A stretch of DNA of 37,478 nt from an uncultured Bacilli bacterium (lineage in GTDB: Bacteria; Bacillota_I; Bacilli_A; RF39; UBA660). The stretch's first letter is position 1. Every line of letters begins with the position of its first letter. A model generated the notes under the pieces. That model searched no databases. It saw only the letters and a list, made by a program, of their open reading frames with translations, and was not told the origin of the DNA. The translations under genes and the position numbers were made by a program. Location of the stretch: NCBI GenBank assembly GCA_934155185.1, contig CAKPGT010000010.1:1-37478 (forward strand), given 5' to 3'. This document shows positions 16,248 through 23,888 of this stretch, one piece after another.

Positions 16248-16952
16248 ATGCGTAATAAGAAAATAATTTTAATTTTATTAGCAGTTATTTTAGTAGTAAT
16301 AGCATCACTTCTTTTTATAAAGATAAATAATAAAGAAAAAGAAAATAAAAGTGAAGCAAAAGATAGTATAAAATTTAAAGTAGAATATGAAAAATTAAAT
16401 AATAGTACAAGTCCAAAGATATTATTAGAAGATGATAATCCATTTGTTTATACAGACATTAAAAAGATAGTTAGTACGTTAAAAAATGAAACTGGAATAA
16501 TATATTTAGGATTTCCTAAGTGTCCATGGTGCCGTAATGCTGTAAATGTATTGCAGTATATAAATACAGATAAAATTTTGTATTTAGACATGACAGATGT
16601 AAGAGATACTTATGAGGTTAAAGATGGAGTGCTTGTTAAAACTAAAGATGCAGTAAAAGAATACTATGAGATGCTTGATATATTAAAAGACATATTAAAT
16701 GATTATGAAGTTGTAGATAATGGTGTTAAATATCAAACTGGAGAAAAAAGGATATATGTTCCGCTTGTAATTGGAGTATTAAATGGAAAGATAGTTGGCT
16801 ATCATGCTGATACTGTAGATTTAGAAGAAAATCAAAAACCAAGCGATTTACTAACTGAAAAGCAGAAAAATAGTTTAAAATTAATCTACGATGAAATTAA
16901 TTCTAAGGTAAATTCTTCTTCATGTGATATAGATAGTGATCATGGATGTTAA
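16248..16952 (+). CDS. Membrane-anchored thioredoxin-fold protein with CPWC site
   Basis: A 234-residue protein with an N-terminal signal anchor (residues 5-25) and a thioredoxin-like domain outside the membrane. The redox pair is CPWC (92-95) in YLGFPKCPWCRN, and the cis-proline is likely the Pro in IYVPLVIG. The C-terminus ends with two more cysteines (SSSCDIDSDHGC), which could relay electrons or bind metal. It probably catalyses disulfide exchange in surface proteins. The cysteine-containing pilins at 25605 and 27562 are candidate clients, by inference. GGAGG precedes the ATG. Confidence 0.78.
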   Translation: MRNKKIILILLAVILVVIASLLFIKINNKEKENKSEAKDSIKFKVEYEKLNNSTSPKILLEDDNPFVYTDIKKIVSTLKNETGIIYLGFPKCPWCRNAVNVLQYINTDKILYLDMTDVRDTYEVKDGVLVKTKDAVKEYYEMLDILKDILNDYEVVDNGVKYQTGEKRIYVPLVIGVLNGKIVGYHADTVDLEENQKPSDLLTEKQKNSLKLIYDEINSKVNSSSCDIDSDHGC

Positions 16953-16974
16953 AATATATGCAAAATAATGTGCT

Positions 16975-17003
16975 TTGACGAATATTATATTTTGTATTAT
17001 AAT
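16975..17003 (+). promoter_or_regulatory. Strong promoter of the 34-residue-repeat gene
   Basis: TTGACG (16975-16980), a 17-base spacer and TATAAT (16998-17003), 32 bases before the ATG. Confidence 0.75.
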
Positions 17004-17035
17004 ATTTATATAAATACAAGAAGGAGTCTTTAAAT

Positions 17036-18097
17036 ATGAATAAAGAAGAAAAAGAAAGAATAATAAAGGGACTTTTAAAATGTGGTTATAAAAAAGAAGA
17101 TATAAGTGACGAAATGATTTTAGGCTTAGATAGTACTAAAATTAGTAATTTAATTAAGCTAAGTGATATTGAATTAAATGACACATTATCAAGTAATAAA
17201 AAAATCGTATTAGATATGCTTAATCTTAATTCAAAATATTTTATTTATGATATTAAGTTAATCAGCAATACTGAACCTTATTACAACATAATGCATTTAA
17301 TTAATTATGCAAAAAATGAAATTGGAAGAAATAGTAAATATCATGAAAATGATATGAGACTAATTGCAAATGCTTCTGAGGAAAAAAAGTGTGAATATTT
17401 ATACAATTATGCACTAAAAAAAGAATCATCTTATCATGAAGAAGATATGAATGCTATATTTAGTGCTAAAAACGGATATGTATCATATTGGGTTTATGAG
17501 TATGCTATTAATGAGAATGCACAAAATAGTAAATATCATTTAAGTGATATAGAATTGATTAAAAATATAGATAATCCTAAAGTAGCACACTATTTATATA
17601 ATTGTGCAATTAACTTAGTATCACTAAATAGTGATAAACATGAAAGTGATATGAAATTAATTAAAGAAGCTAAAGATGGTGATATAGCTAAATACTTATC
17701 ACATTGTGCATGTAACTTTAATTCAGTTAATAGTAAAAATCATGATAATGATATGAAATTAATATCAAATGCATCGGATCATATTATAGCAAAATGCTTA
17801 TATGAATGTGCTGTTAATAAGGATTCTTTAAACAGTGATAAGCATGAAGAAGATATGAAGCTAATTTGTGGTATAAATAATGTTTCATCAAAATATTTAA
17901 AAATATGTATAGCAAGTTCTATAATATTAACTATTATAAATATTCATGAATTAATTAGATTATTTTCAAATATAGAAGATGAAATAATGGCTAAGAAAGT
18001 ATATAATGAGTTACTAGAAAAAATAGAAGAAAAAGAAGAAAAATACGTAGATAATGAGATTAAAAAATCTAAAGTAACTGTTTTAAAAAGATTATAG
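17036..18097 (+). CDS. Protein with seven 34-residue helical repeats, function unknown
   Basis: A 353-residue soluble protein without signal peptide. After a Lys-rich N-terminal domain (1-64), units begin at about 65, 99, 132, 164, 198, 232 and 266. The consensus starts NSxxHxxDMxLI, with helix-rich sequence ending in YLYxCAxN. The first unit (NSKYFIYDIKLIS) is the most diverged, and the last runs into a hydrophobic segment (ASSIILTIINI, about 293-303). A charged coiled-coil-like tail (EKIEEKEEKYVDNEIKK) follows. Two-helix repeats of this length usually stack into a solenoid for protein binding. The family was not recognised. AAGGAG upstream is a good ribosome site. It has a strong promoter and is followed within 33 bases by a 13-codon gene and a terminator. 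Confidence 0.75.
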   Translation: MNKEEKERIIKGLLKCGYKKEDISDEMILGLDSTKISNLIKLSDIELNDTLSSNKKIVLDMLNLNSKYFIYDIKLISNTEPYYNIMHLINYAKNEIGRNSKYHENDMRLIANASEEKKCEYLYNYALKKESSYHEEDMNAIFSAKNGYVSYWVYEYAINENAQNSKYHLSDIELIKNIDNPKVAHYLYNCAINLVSLNSDKHESDMKLIKEAKDGDIAKYLSHCACNFNSVNSKNHDNDMKLISNASDHIIAKCLYECAVNKDSLNSDKHEEDMKLICGINNVSSKYLKICIASSIILTIINIHELIRLFSNIEDEIMAKKVYNELLEKIEEKEEKYVDNEIKKSKVTVLKRL

Positions 18098-18130
18098 TTT
18101 ATTGTTTAAGAGTAAAAAGGAGGGATAATT

Positions 18131-18172
18131 ATGAGCGGAATTTTAGCTTGGCTTAGAAAATATTTTAGATAA
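18131..18172 (+). CDS. 13-residue amphipathic peptide
   Basis: ATG 18131 to TAA 18172 encodes MSGILAWLRKYFR. The ribosome site AAGGAGGGA (18117-18125) is among the best in the window, and its core GGAGG is seven bases from the ATG. On a helical wheel (100 degrees per residue), Trp7, Tyr11, Ile4, Leu8, Phe12 and Leu5 cover one face and Arg9, Arg13 and Lys10 the other. The peptide should therefore lie on a membrane surface, as small proteins such as SpoVM do. It follows the repeat protein by 33 bases, and an intrinsic terminator lies 16 bases after its stop, so it is the last gene of that transcript. Membrane recruitment peptide, type I toxin or leader peptide are all open options. Confidence 0.55.
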   Translation: MSGILAWLRKYFR

Positions 18173-18188
18173 TTGTGTAAAATTTGAG

Positions 18189-18217
18189 AAAATTAGCAAT
18201 TTTTAAGCTAATTTTTT
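18189..18217 (+). terminator. Intrinsic terminator after the 13-residue peptide
   Basis: A perfect nine-base stem, AAAATTAGC (18189-18197) with GCTAATTTT (18207-18215), has a nine-base loop and a T-tract. Confidence 0.85.
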
Positions 18218-18252
18218 CTTTTATTATGATATCCTTATTATAGGTGGTAGGT

Positions 18253-18924
18253 ATGAAAAATAAAAATAAGATTAAAAAAGTTATTTTAAATTTAATTGTG
18301 TTTATAATATATTTAGTGTTTGGCATTGCATCTTTTCCAAATAAAAAAAGCGTCAGTAATTTTAATGTTATGTACTTCGCTATATGTTTAATTTTTACAT
18401 CTATTATAATTGCTTTTATCTATAAAGATGACTTAAAAAAAGAATTTTCTAGTTTTAGGAAAGATACTAAGAAGAATTTATTAGGATGCTTTAAAGTATT
18501 TATCATTTTGTTTTTGATAACTATTTTTAGTAATTTTATAATTGATAAGCTTATTGGATGGACTAAGATAGGTACGGATTCTTTAATATTTCCTAATATG
18601 AGTTCTATAGCAATATATACGATCTTAGTTTTATGTATATATATGCCTTTTTCAGAAGGCATTATATTTACTAAAACAATAAACAATATTTTTGATATAA
18701 AACGCTTTTGGCCAATTATAAGTGGAGTAATATATGGTGTTATGCAAGCTGGTTTTAAATTTAACAATATGGTTTTCTTAGCATCTAAAATACCTTATAT
18801 AATAATTGGAATAATAGTTGCAAAAGTTTATGATAAAAATAAAAACGTGTTTTATCCAATATTTATATGGTTATTTTACTATGTATTTCAGTTATTGATT
18901 CAAAGTAGTGCATACTGGTTATAG
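18253..18924 (+). CDS. CPBP-like membrane protein with lost catalytic residues
   Basis: A 223-residue membrane protein with about six hydrophobic helices. It resembles the C-terminal part of the CPBP protease at 11739: YMPFSEGIIFTK aligns with YAPFAEEGIFRM, ISGVIYGVMQAG with ISGLLFGSLHVI, and IIGIIVAKVYDKNKNVFYPI with LGICLAKAYTDSKNIFVSM. The first Glu is Ser, Arg is Lys, the first His is Gln and the second His is not kept. It is therefore most likely a pseudoprotease or a binding module. ATG 18253 is used because AGGTGG (18242-18247) is well spaced from it. The GTG at 18244 lies within that site. The next gene follows after 12 bases. Confidence 0.6.
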   Translation: MKNKNKIKKVILNLIVFIIYLVFGIASFPNKKSVSNFNVMYFAICLIFTSIIIAFIYKDDLKKEFSSFRKDTKKNLLGCFKVFIILFLITIFSNFIIDKLIGWTKIGTDSLIFPNMSSIAIYTILVLCIYMPFSEGIIFTKTINNIFDIKRFWPIISGVIYGVMQAGFKFNNMVFLASKIPYIIIGIIVAKVYDKNKNVFYPIFIWLFYYVFQLLIQSSAYWL

Positions 18925-18936
18925 GAGGCATGATTT

Positions 18937-19524
18937 ATGAAAAAAATATTTATATGCTTAATTAGTATATTGTCTTGTTTTGCATGTATAAATACCTTAC
19001 ATGCAAAGGATGAATTTATAAAAACAGAAACAAAAAACAAAGTAATGTTCATTAAAGATAATAAAGGTAAGTTTAATTATTCGTGGAGTTTTGATAAAGA
19101 TAATTATAAAGATGAAGATTTTTCATTTGATATGAAAATAACTAACAAAACTTTATATAAAAATGAGATAGATAATATAATAAATAAAAGCATGAAAAAA
19201 GAATTTGTTTCATTCAATTATCATGGCACTTTACCATCAAAAGCTACAATAAAGATTAAAACAAGCAAGTTTAAAGATGGAGATAGATTAAACCTATACT
19301 ATTATAATGATGAAACAAATGAAATAGAGAAAATAGAAGATAATATAATGGTTATGAATGGATATGTGTCATTTGATATAAATCATTGTTCAGATTATTT
19401 TTTATCACTTTCTATAGTAAAAGAAGCAAGCGGTGAAAAAAATAGTAATGGAATAATCATTATTGGGATGATTTGTGTAATAGTTGCATTAGTAGGTTAT
19501 ACAATATTTAAAAACAAAGATTAG
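18937..19524 (+). CDS. Secreted single-anchor surface protein, unknown
   Basis: A 195-residue protein. A signal peptide covers residues 1-23 (MKKIFICLISILSCFAC... then LHA-KDE), and a C-terminal membrane helix covers about 171-190 followed by KNKD. There is no LPxTG, so it should be held by the helix with its body outside. The external domain is Lys and Asp rich. Its FDINHCSDYFLS segment just before the anchor resembles the closing strand of bacterial surface-protein modules (FxxxHFSxY). No enzyme motif is seen. GGAGG lies before the ATG, and it is probably co-transcribed with the CPBP-like gene 12 bases upstream. Confidence 0.6.
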   Translation: MKKIFICLISILSCFACINTLHAKDEFIKTETKNKVMFIKDNKGKFNYSWSFDKDNYKDEDFSFDMKITNKTLYKNEIDNIINKSMKKEFVSFNYHGTLPSKATIKIKTSKFKDGDRLNLYYYNDETNEIEKIEDNIMVMNGYVSFDINHCSDYFLSLSIVKEASGEKNSNGIIIIGMICVIVALVGYTIFKNKD

Positions 19525-19540
19525 ATTTAAATACATTTAT

Positions 19541-19580
19541 CATTGAAGAAAAATGCCTAAAGTGGCAAAAATCTTCAATG
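19541..19580 (+). repeat. Hairpin element copy 1
   Basis: The element folds into an outer stem CATTGAAGA (19541-19549) with TCTTCAATG (19572-19580), a symmetrical A4/A4 internal loop, an inner stem TGCC (19554-19557) with GGCA (19564-19567), and apical loop TAAAGT. A 29-base core (19547-19575) is identical to copy 2. It lies between the surface-protein gene and the ATPase promoter, just upstream of the -35. Position and shape do not fit an ordinary terminator, because no T-tract follows. Confidence 0.7.
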
Positions 19581-19585
19581 AATTG

Positions 19586-19614
19586 TTGAAAGTTACGTTT
19601 AAATATAATATAAT
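19586..19614 (+). promoter_or_regulatory. Promoter of the DUF4143-type ATPase gene
   Basis: TTGAAA (19586-19591), a 17-base spacer and TATAAT (19609-19614). The predicted start of transcription, near 19621, coincides with the left arm of hairpin copy 2. Copy 1 ends five bases before the -35. Confidence 0.6.
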
Positions 19615-19618
19615 TGTA

Positions 19619-19654
19619 TTGGAGAAAAATGCCTAAAGTGGCAAAAATCTTTGA
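19619..19654 (+). repeat. Hairpin element copy 2, in the ATPase 5' leader
   Basis: It has the same core as copy 1 (19623-19651 identical). The outer arm TTGGAGA (19619-19625) still pairs with TCTTTGA (19648-19654), but three pairs that are Watson-Crick in copy 1 are G-U here. Pairing is kept by changes that only RNA tolerates, which favours an RNA role over a DNA operator. The hairpin ends one base before the GGAGG-containing ribosome site (19656-19660), so it could control translation of the ATPase. Confidence 0.7.
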
Positions 19655-19665
19655 CGGAGGCAAAT

Positions 19666-20910
19666 ATGGAAGAGATTAAAAGAGATGTTTATTTAAACAA
19701 ATTAATAAGTAGAAAAGAAAATGGTTTAATTAAAATAATTACAGGTATTAGAAGATGCGGAAAATCATATCTATTAGATCCGATATTTAAAAATTATTTA
19801 CTTGAAAGTGGTGTTAAAGAAGACCATATCATTAAGATGGAATTAGACAAAGAAGAAAATAAAAAATACCGCAGTTCTCATGAATTAAATCAATATATTA
19901 AGACACAAATAAAAGATAAAAATATGTATTATATACTATTGGATGAAATACAAATGGTTGAGGATTTCGAATCCGTGCTAAATAGTTTTTTATATGAAAG
20001 AAATCTTGATGTTTATGTTACGGGGAGTAATTCAAAGTTTTTATCAACAGATATAATTACCGAATTTAGAGGCAGGGGAGATGAAATAAGGCTATTTCCT
20101 TTATCTTTTTCTGAATATGTTAGCGCATTTAAAGGTGATAAACAAGAAGCGTGGAATGAATATGTTTTATATGGGGGGTTACCTTTAATACTTTCTAAAA
20201 AAACTGATGAAGAAAAATCAAATTATTTGAAAGTTCTATTTGACCAAACTTATATAAAAGATATTATTGAGCGTAATGGCATTCAAAGAGTAGATATAAT
20301 TGATTCTATTATTAATATGTTAGCATCATCAGTTGGTTCATTAACTAACCCACAAAAAATATTTAATACGTTTATAAGTAGTGGAGAAAAAGAAATATCA
20401 TTAAATACAGTAAATTCATACATAAAGTATATTGAAGATTCTTTCATTGTAAATAAATCTGACAGATATGATGTTAAAGGAAAAAAGTATATACAAACCC
20501 CACAAAAATACTATTTTTCAGATATTGGACTTCGTAATGCTAGACTAAACTTCAGGCAACAAGAAGAAAATCATATAATGGAAAATATAATATATAACGA
20601 ATTAATCGTTAGGGGATATAGTGTTGATGTTGGTGTGGTTGAAATAAGGGATGAAAGTAAAAATAGGAAACAATTAGAAGTAGACTTTGTATGTAATTTA
20701 GGAAATAAAAGATATTACGTGCAATCTGCCTTAAACTTAGACACAAGAGAAAAAACAATTCAAGAAGAAAGACCGTTAATGAATATTAATGATAATTTTA
20801 AAAAAATTATAGTTGTTAAGGATAATATGAAACATTGGATTACAGAAGAGGGAATATTAGTTGTTGGTATTCAAGAATTTTTACTTAATAAAAATAGTTT
20901 AGATTTATAA
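19666..20910 (+). CDS. AAA-type ATPase with C-terminal DUF4143 nuclease-like domain
   Basis: A 414-residue soluble protein. Walker A is GIRRCGKS (27-34), Walker B is ILLDEIQ (90-96), and a sensor-like VTGSNSKFLS follows. The FRGRGDEIRLFPLSFSEYV region and the winged-helix middle are typical of this group. The C-terminal DUF4143 part contains KQLEVDFVCNLGNKRYYVQS, which has the spacing of a PD-(D/E)xK-like core. The family is very common in gut bacteria and archaea, and its cellular role is not established. Start ATG 19666 is set by GGAGG five bases upstream. The TTG at 19651 would lie inside the hairpin. It is a single-gene unit between the hairpin/promoter and a strong terminator. Confidence 0.85.
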   Translation: MEEIKRDVYLNKLISRKENGLIKIITGIRRCGKSYLLDPIFKNYLLESGVKEDHIIKMELDKEENKKYRSSHELNQYIKTQIKDKNMYYILLDEIQMVEDFESVLNSFLYERNLDVYVTGSNSKFLSTDIITEFRGRGDEIRLFPLSFSEYVSAFKGDKQEAWNEYVLYGGLPLILSKKTDEEKSNYLKVLFDQTYIKDIIERNGIQRVDIIDSIINMLASSVGSLTNPQKIFNTFISSGEKEISLNTVNSYIKYIEDSFIVNKSDRYDVKGKKYIQTPQKYYFSDIGLRNARLNFRQQEENHIMENIIYNELIVRGYSVDVGVVEIRDESKNRKQLEVDFVCNLGNKRYYVQSALNLDTREKTIQEERPLMNINDNFKKIIVVKDNMKHWITEEGILVVGIQEFLLNKNSLDL

Positions 20911-20919
20911 ACTAAGTAC

Positions 20920-20949
20920 AAACTAGAGTTTTAATATTCTAGTTTTTTT
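20920..20949 (+). terminator. Terminator after the ATPase gene
   Basis: AAACTAGA (20920-20927) pairs with TCTAGTTT (20938-20945), followed by T. It separates the ATPase from the Tad operon. Confidence 0.8.
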
Positions 20950-20980
20950 ATTTTCCTTTACATTTAGTTAGTATAATTTA

Positions 20981-21009
20981 TTGTAATAGTGTTTCTTTTT
21001 TGATATAAT
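20981..21009 (+). promoter_or_regulatory. Promoter of the Tad-like operon
   Basis: TTGTAA (20981-20986), a 17-base spacer and TATAAT (21004-21009), 26 bases before the TadE start. No other strong promoter was seen through tadC. Confidence 0.65.
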
Positions 21010-21034
21010 TAACATGATAATAGGGGCGATTAAT

Positions 21035-21376
21035 TTGAGAAACAATAAAGGACAAGCGTTAGTTGAATTTGTTATTATATTACCTGTCACATTACTATTA
21101 ATATTTTCTATAATTGATTTTGGAAGAGTTATTTCACTTAAAAATGATTTAGAAAGTAAGACGGATGATGCAATTACATTTTATAAAGCAGGTAAGACAT
21201 TAGATGAAATTAATAATGTTATGGATAATAAAGATATAAAACTTAATATAACAACTAATGATGATTATACAACTATTAAAATGTCTAAGAAAATAGAGCC
21301 TATAACTCCAGGCCTATCTTATATACTAAAAAAAGTATTTGATGTTGAAGTATATAGGGTGATAAAAAATGAGTAA
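21035..21376 (+). CDS. tadE: TadE-like pseudopilin
   Basis: A 113-residue protein with the TadE signature NNKGQALVEFVIILPVTLLL near the N-terminus. It has a class III-like leader ending in Gly and Glu at +5 of the mature chain (QALVE), then a membrane helix to about residue 28. It should be an envelope-anchored minor pilin that supports assembly of the Tad fibre. TTG 21035 is chosen because AGGGG (21022-21026) fits it and because TadE proteins begin with a short basic stretch. The in-frame ATG at 21014 has no ribosome site. It overlaps the next gene by eight bases. Confidence 0.75.
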   Translation: MRNNKGQALVEFVIILPVTLLLIFSIIDFGRVISLKNDLESKTDDAITFYKAGKTLDEINNVMDNKDIKLNITTNDDYTTIKMSKKIEPITPGLSYILKKVFDVEVYRVIKNE

Positions 21377-21767
21377 GTTAAATAATAAAGGACAGTCTTT
21401 AGTACTATTTACTGTATTTGTATCAGTAATTATAATGGTTGGAACATTAGTTATAGATGTTTCCTATGCTAAATATAATAGTAGAAAAATAAGTGCTATA
21501 GCAAAAGAAGTATTAGACTACGGACTTACTAATATAGAGAATAATCCATATGATGAAATGGTAAATCTTATATATAAAAATGATGAAAATATAGATGAAT
21601 ACAAAATAGATATAAAAGAAGATGAAAAAAAAATAGATATATCTTTATCTAAGTCAGCTAAAGGATTTTTTGGTTCTATAGTTGGAAAAGAAATATATAC
21701 TGAAAAATGTTCATATACTGGTTATTTTAAAGATGAAAAAAAAATTATAGAAAAGAAGGTAAATTAA
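21369..21767 (+). CDS. Second TadE/TadG-like protein
   Basis: A 132-residue protein starting MSKLNNKGQSLVLFTVF. The KGQSLVxF leader and single helix (to about residue 31) follow TadE/TadG. The +5 position that is normally Glu is Leu here, so methylation and helical packing may differ. The rest is a charged extracellular segment with one Cys. Full TadG proteins are larger and have a von Willebrand domain, which is missing here. It starts inside the tadE end, and the tadZ ATG directly follows its stop, so translation is probably coupled. Confidence 0.65.
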   Translation: MSKLNNKGQSLVLFTVFVSVIIMVGTLVIDVSYAKYNSRKISAIAKEVLDYGLTNIENNPYDEMVNLIYKNDENIDEYKIDIKEDEKKIDISLSKSAKGFFGSIVGKEIYTEKCSYTGYFKDEKKIIEKKVN

Positions 21768-22556
21768 ATGAAAAAAGATGCAGCTAAAATAATTACTGTT
21801 TTTTCTTGTAAGGGTGGAGTTGGAAAAACTACCACATTACTTAATCTTGCAGGAATATATAGTTTGATGGATAAAAAAGTCTTAATAATAGATTTAGATT
21901 TAAATAGTGGTGGCGTTGCTATTAGTTTAAATGTAAATAATACTAAAACAATATACAACGTAGTAGATGACATGAGTAACAATAGATTTAATGGTATTGA
22001 TACATATATTTCAAAGTATAATGACAAAATAGATGTTTTATCAGCACCTACTGATCCTAGAAATGCTCTTAAGATAGATTCTAAATATATAGACTTAATA
22101 ATTATATCAGCATTATATAAATATGATGTTATTTTGATTGATACATCACATAGTATAAGTCCTATATCTTTATGTGCAGTAGATAAAAGTGATAATACAT
22201 TATTTTTAGTTACTAATGATCCAGTTGATTTAAAAAATACAAGAAGTATGATAGCAATATTTGATGATACAAAAACTACTAATTATAAAGTTGTATTTAA
22301 TTCTTCTAAAGATACAGGAAAAGATTATTTTTCACTATTTGATGTTAAAAATATAATTAAGCATAATATAGATTACACAATAGATAAAAGTTTTTATATA
22401 AAAGATATTGATAAATATGTAATAGATGGTGAAATACTTACCCTAAATAAGAAAATCAGATCATCTAAGAAAAGTGATATTGTAAATCTTACTAAAATAG
22501 CAAGTGCATTACTTGATTCTAAGAAAAGTATTTTAAGGGGTGATAAAAATGCCTAA
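21768..22556 (+). CDS. tadZ: TadZ/CpaE-like ParA-type ATPase
   Basis: A 262-residue MinD/ParA-superfamily ATPase. The deviant Walker A CKGGVGKTT is at 14-22, and LIIDLDLNSGG (about 39-49) is the A' box region. YDVILIDTSHSISP is Walker B. In Tad systems TadZ/CpaE places the assembly ATPase at a cell site. The receiver-like N-terminal domain of larger CpaE proteins is absent. Location between TadE/G and TadA supports the assignment over chromosome-partition ParA. It overlaps tadA by eight bases. Confidence 0.8.
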   Translation: MKKDAAKIITVFSCKGGVGKTTTLLNLAGIYSLMDKKVLIIDLDLNSGGVAISLNVNNTKTIYNVVDDMSNNRFNGIDTYISKYNDKIDVLSAPTDPRNALKIDSKYIDLIIISALYKYDVILIDTSHSISPISLCAVDKSDNTLFLVTNDPVDLKNTRSMIAIFDDTKTTNYKVVFNSSKDTGKDYFSLFDVKNIIKHNIDYTIDKSFYIKDIDKYVIDGEILTLNKKIRSSKKSDIVNLTKIASALLDSKKSILRGDKNA

Positions 22557-23877
22557 ACTAATGGAAGTTTTTGATGTTAAAGAAGAAAAAATAGAGACAA
22601 AGCCTGTTAAAGATTATGATATATTTAAAGATAAAGAGCTTCTTGATAATCTTAGAAACACAATTATATCTAATCTTATAGATGATAAAATACCTAATAA
22701 TAAATCTCTTCATGAGTATATAAATACAGAAATAGATAAAGCATTATTAGGGTATGATTTAACTAACTTAGAAAGAAGTCATATATTTAACTTAATAGAT
22801 AATGAAATTAATGGTTATGGACCTATTACTGAGCTATTAGAAGATCCCAACATAACTGAAATAATGGTAAATGGTAAAAATGAAGTATATGTTGAAATAG
22901 ATGGTCAAATAAGTCGTGATGACTCTGTATCATTTATAAATGATGAACATATTATTAGAACTATTCAAAAGATAGTGCAACCACTAGGTAGAACAATAGA
23001 TACTGCAAATCCTATGGTAGATGCTAGAATGGAAGATGGTTCAAGACTAAATGCTGTAATACCCCCATTATCACTTAAAGGACCAGTAGTTACTATTAGA
23101 AAGTTTAGACGTGATATGGAAAAGATTGACGACTTTTTAAGAACTGGTTCTATGACACCTTACATGGCAAGGTTTTTATATGCTGCGGTAAGAGCTAAAT
23201 TGAACATCATAATATGTGGTGGTACTGGTAGTGGTAAAACAACACTATTAAATGCTTTATCATCATTTATAGGAGATGATGAAAGAATTATAACTATAGA
23301 AGATGCTGCAGAATTAAGGCTTCATCAAAGTCATGTAATTGGACTTGAAACAAGACTAGTAAACTATGAGGGTACTGGAGAAGTAACCATAAGAGATTTA
23401 GTTATAAACTCACTACGTATGAGGCCTGATAGAATAATAGTAGGTGAGGTGCGTGGTAAAGAGGCTTTTGATATGCTTCAAGCGATGAATACAGGGCATG
23501 ATGGTTCACTTACTACAATGCATGCTAATAGTCCACTAGATGCTTTAAATAGGCTAGAGACAATGGTTTTAATGGCAGGTATGGATATTCCAATTAAAGC
23601 TATTAGAGAATATATAGAAAATGCTATAGATATAGTAATTAATATATCTAGATTATCAGATGGAAGACGTAAAGTAACTAGTATATGTGAAGTAGATGGC
23701 TTTAAAGATGACATGATAGAGTTAAAAGAAATATTTAATTTTAAACAAACAGGACTAACATCAAATGGTGAAGTAGAAGGTGCTTTTGATCTTAAAAAGA
23801 GAGTGCCATTTGTATATAAAAAGATAAAGAGTAAAGGAATAGATGATTTAGACGATATATTTAACTTTAAGAAATAG
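22549..23877 (+). CDS. tadA: TadA/CpaF secretion ATPase
   Basis: A 442-residue hexameric motor ATPase for pilus polymerisation. The N-terminal region carries the CpaF-type domain with LLEDPNITEIMVNG (about 96-109). Walker A is GGTGSGKTT (224-232), the Asp box is RIITIEDAAELRL, Walker B is RPDRIIVGEVRG (292-303), and the His box is GSLTTMHANS. All motor motifs are intact. ATG 22549 is chosen over GTG 22540 because AAGGGGTGA lies at 22535-22543. It is the most conserved gene of the cluster and fixes it as a Tad/type II-type machine. Confidence 0.95.
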   Translation: MPKLMEVFDVKEEKIETKPVKDYDIFKDKELLDNLRNTIISNLIDDKIPNNKSLHEYINTEIDKALLGYDLTNLERSHIFNLIDNEINGYGPITELLEDPNITEIMVNGKNEVYVEIDGQISRDDSVSFINDEHIIRTIQKIVQPLGRTIDTANPMVDARMEDGSRLNAVIPPLSLKGPVVTIRKFRRDMEKIDDFLRTGSMTPYMARFLYAAVRAKLNIIICGGTGSGKTTLLNALSSFIGDDERIITIEDAAELRLHQSHVIGLETRLVNYEGTGEVTIRDLVINSLRMRPDRIIVGEVRGKEAFDMLQAMNTGHDGSLTTMHANSPLDALNRLETMVLMAGMDIPIKAIREYIENAIDIVINISRLSDGRRKVTSICEVDGFKDDMIELKEIFNFKQTGLTSNGEVEGAFDLKKRVPFVYKKIKSKGIDDLDDIFNFKK

Positions 23878-23888
23878 GGGTGAAGATT

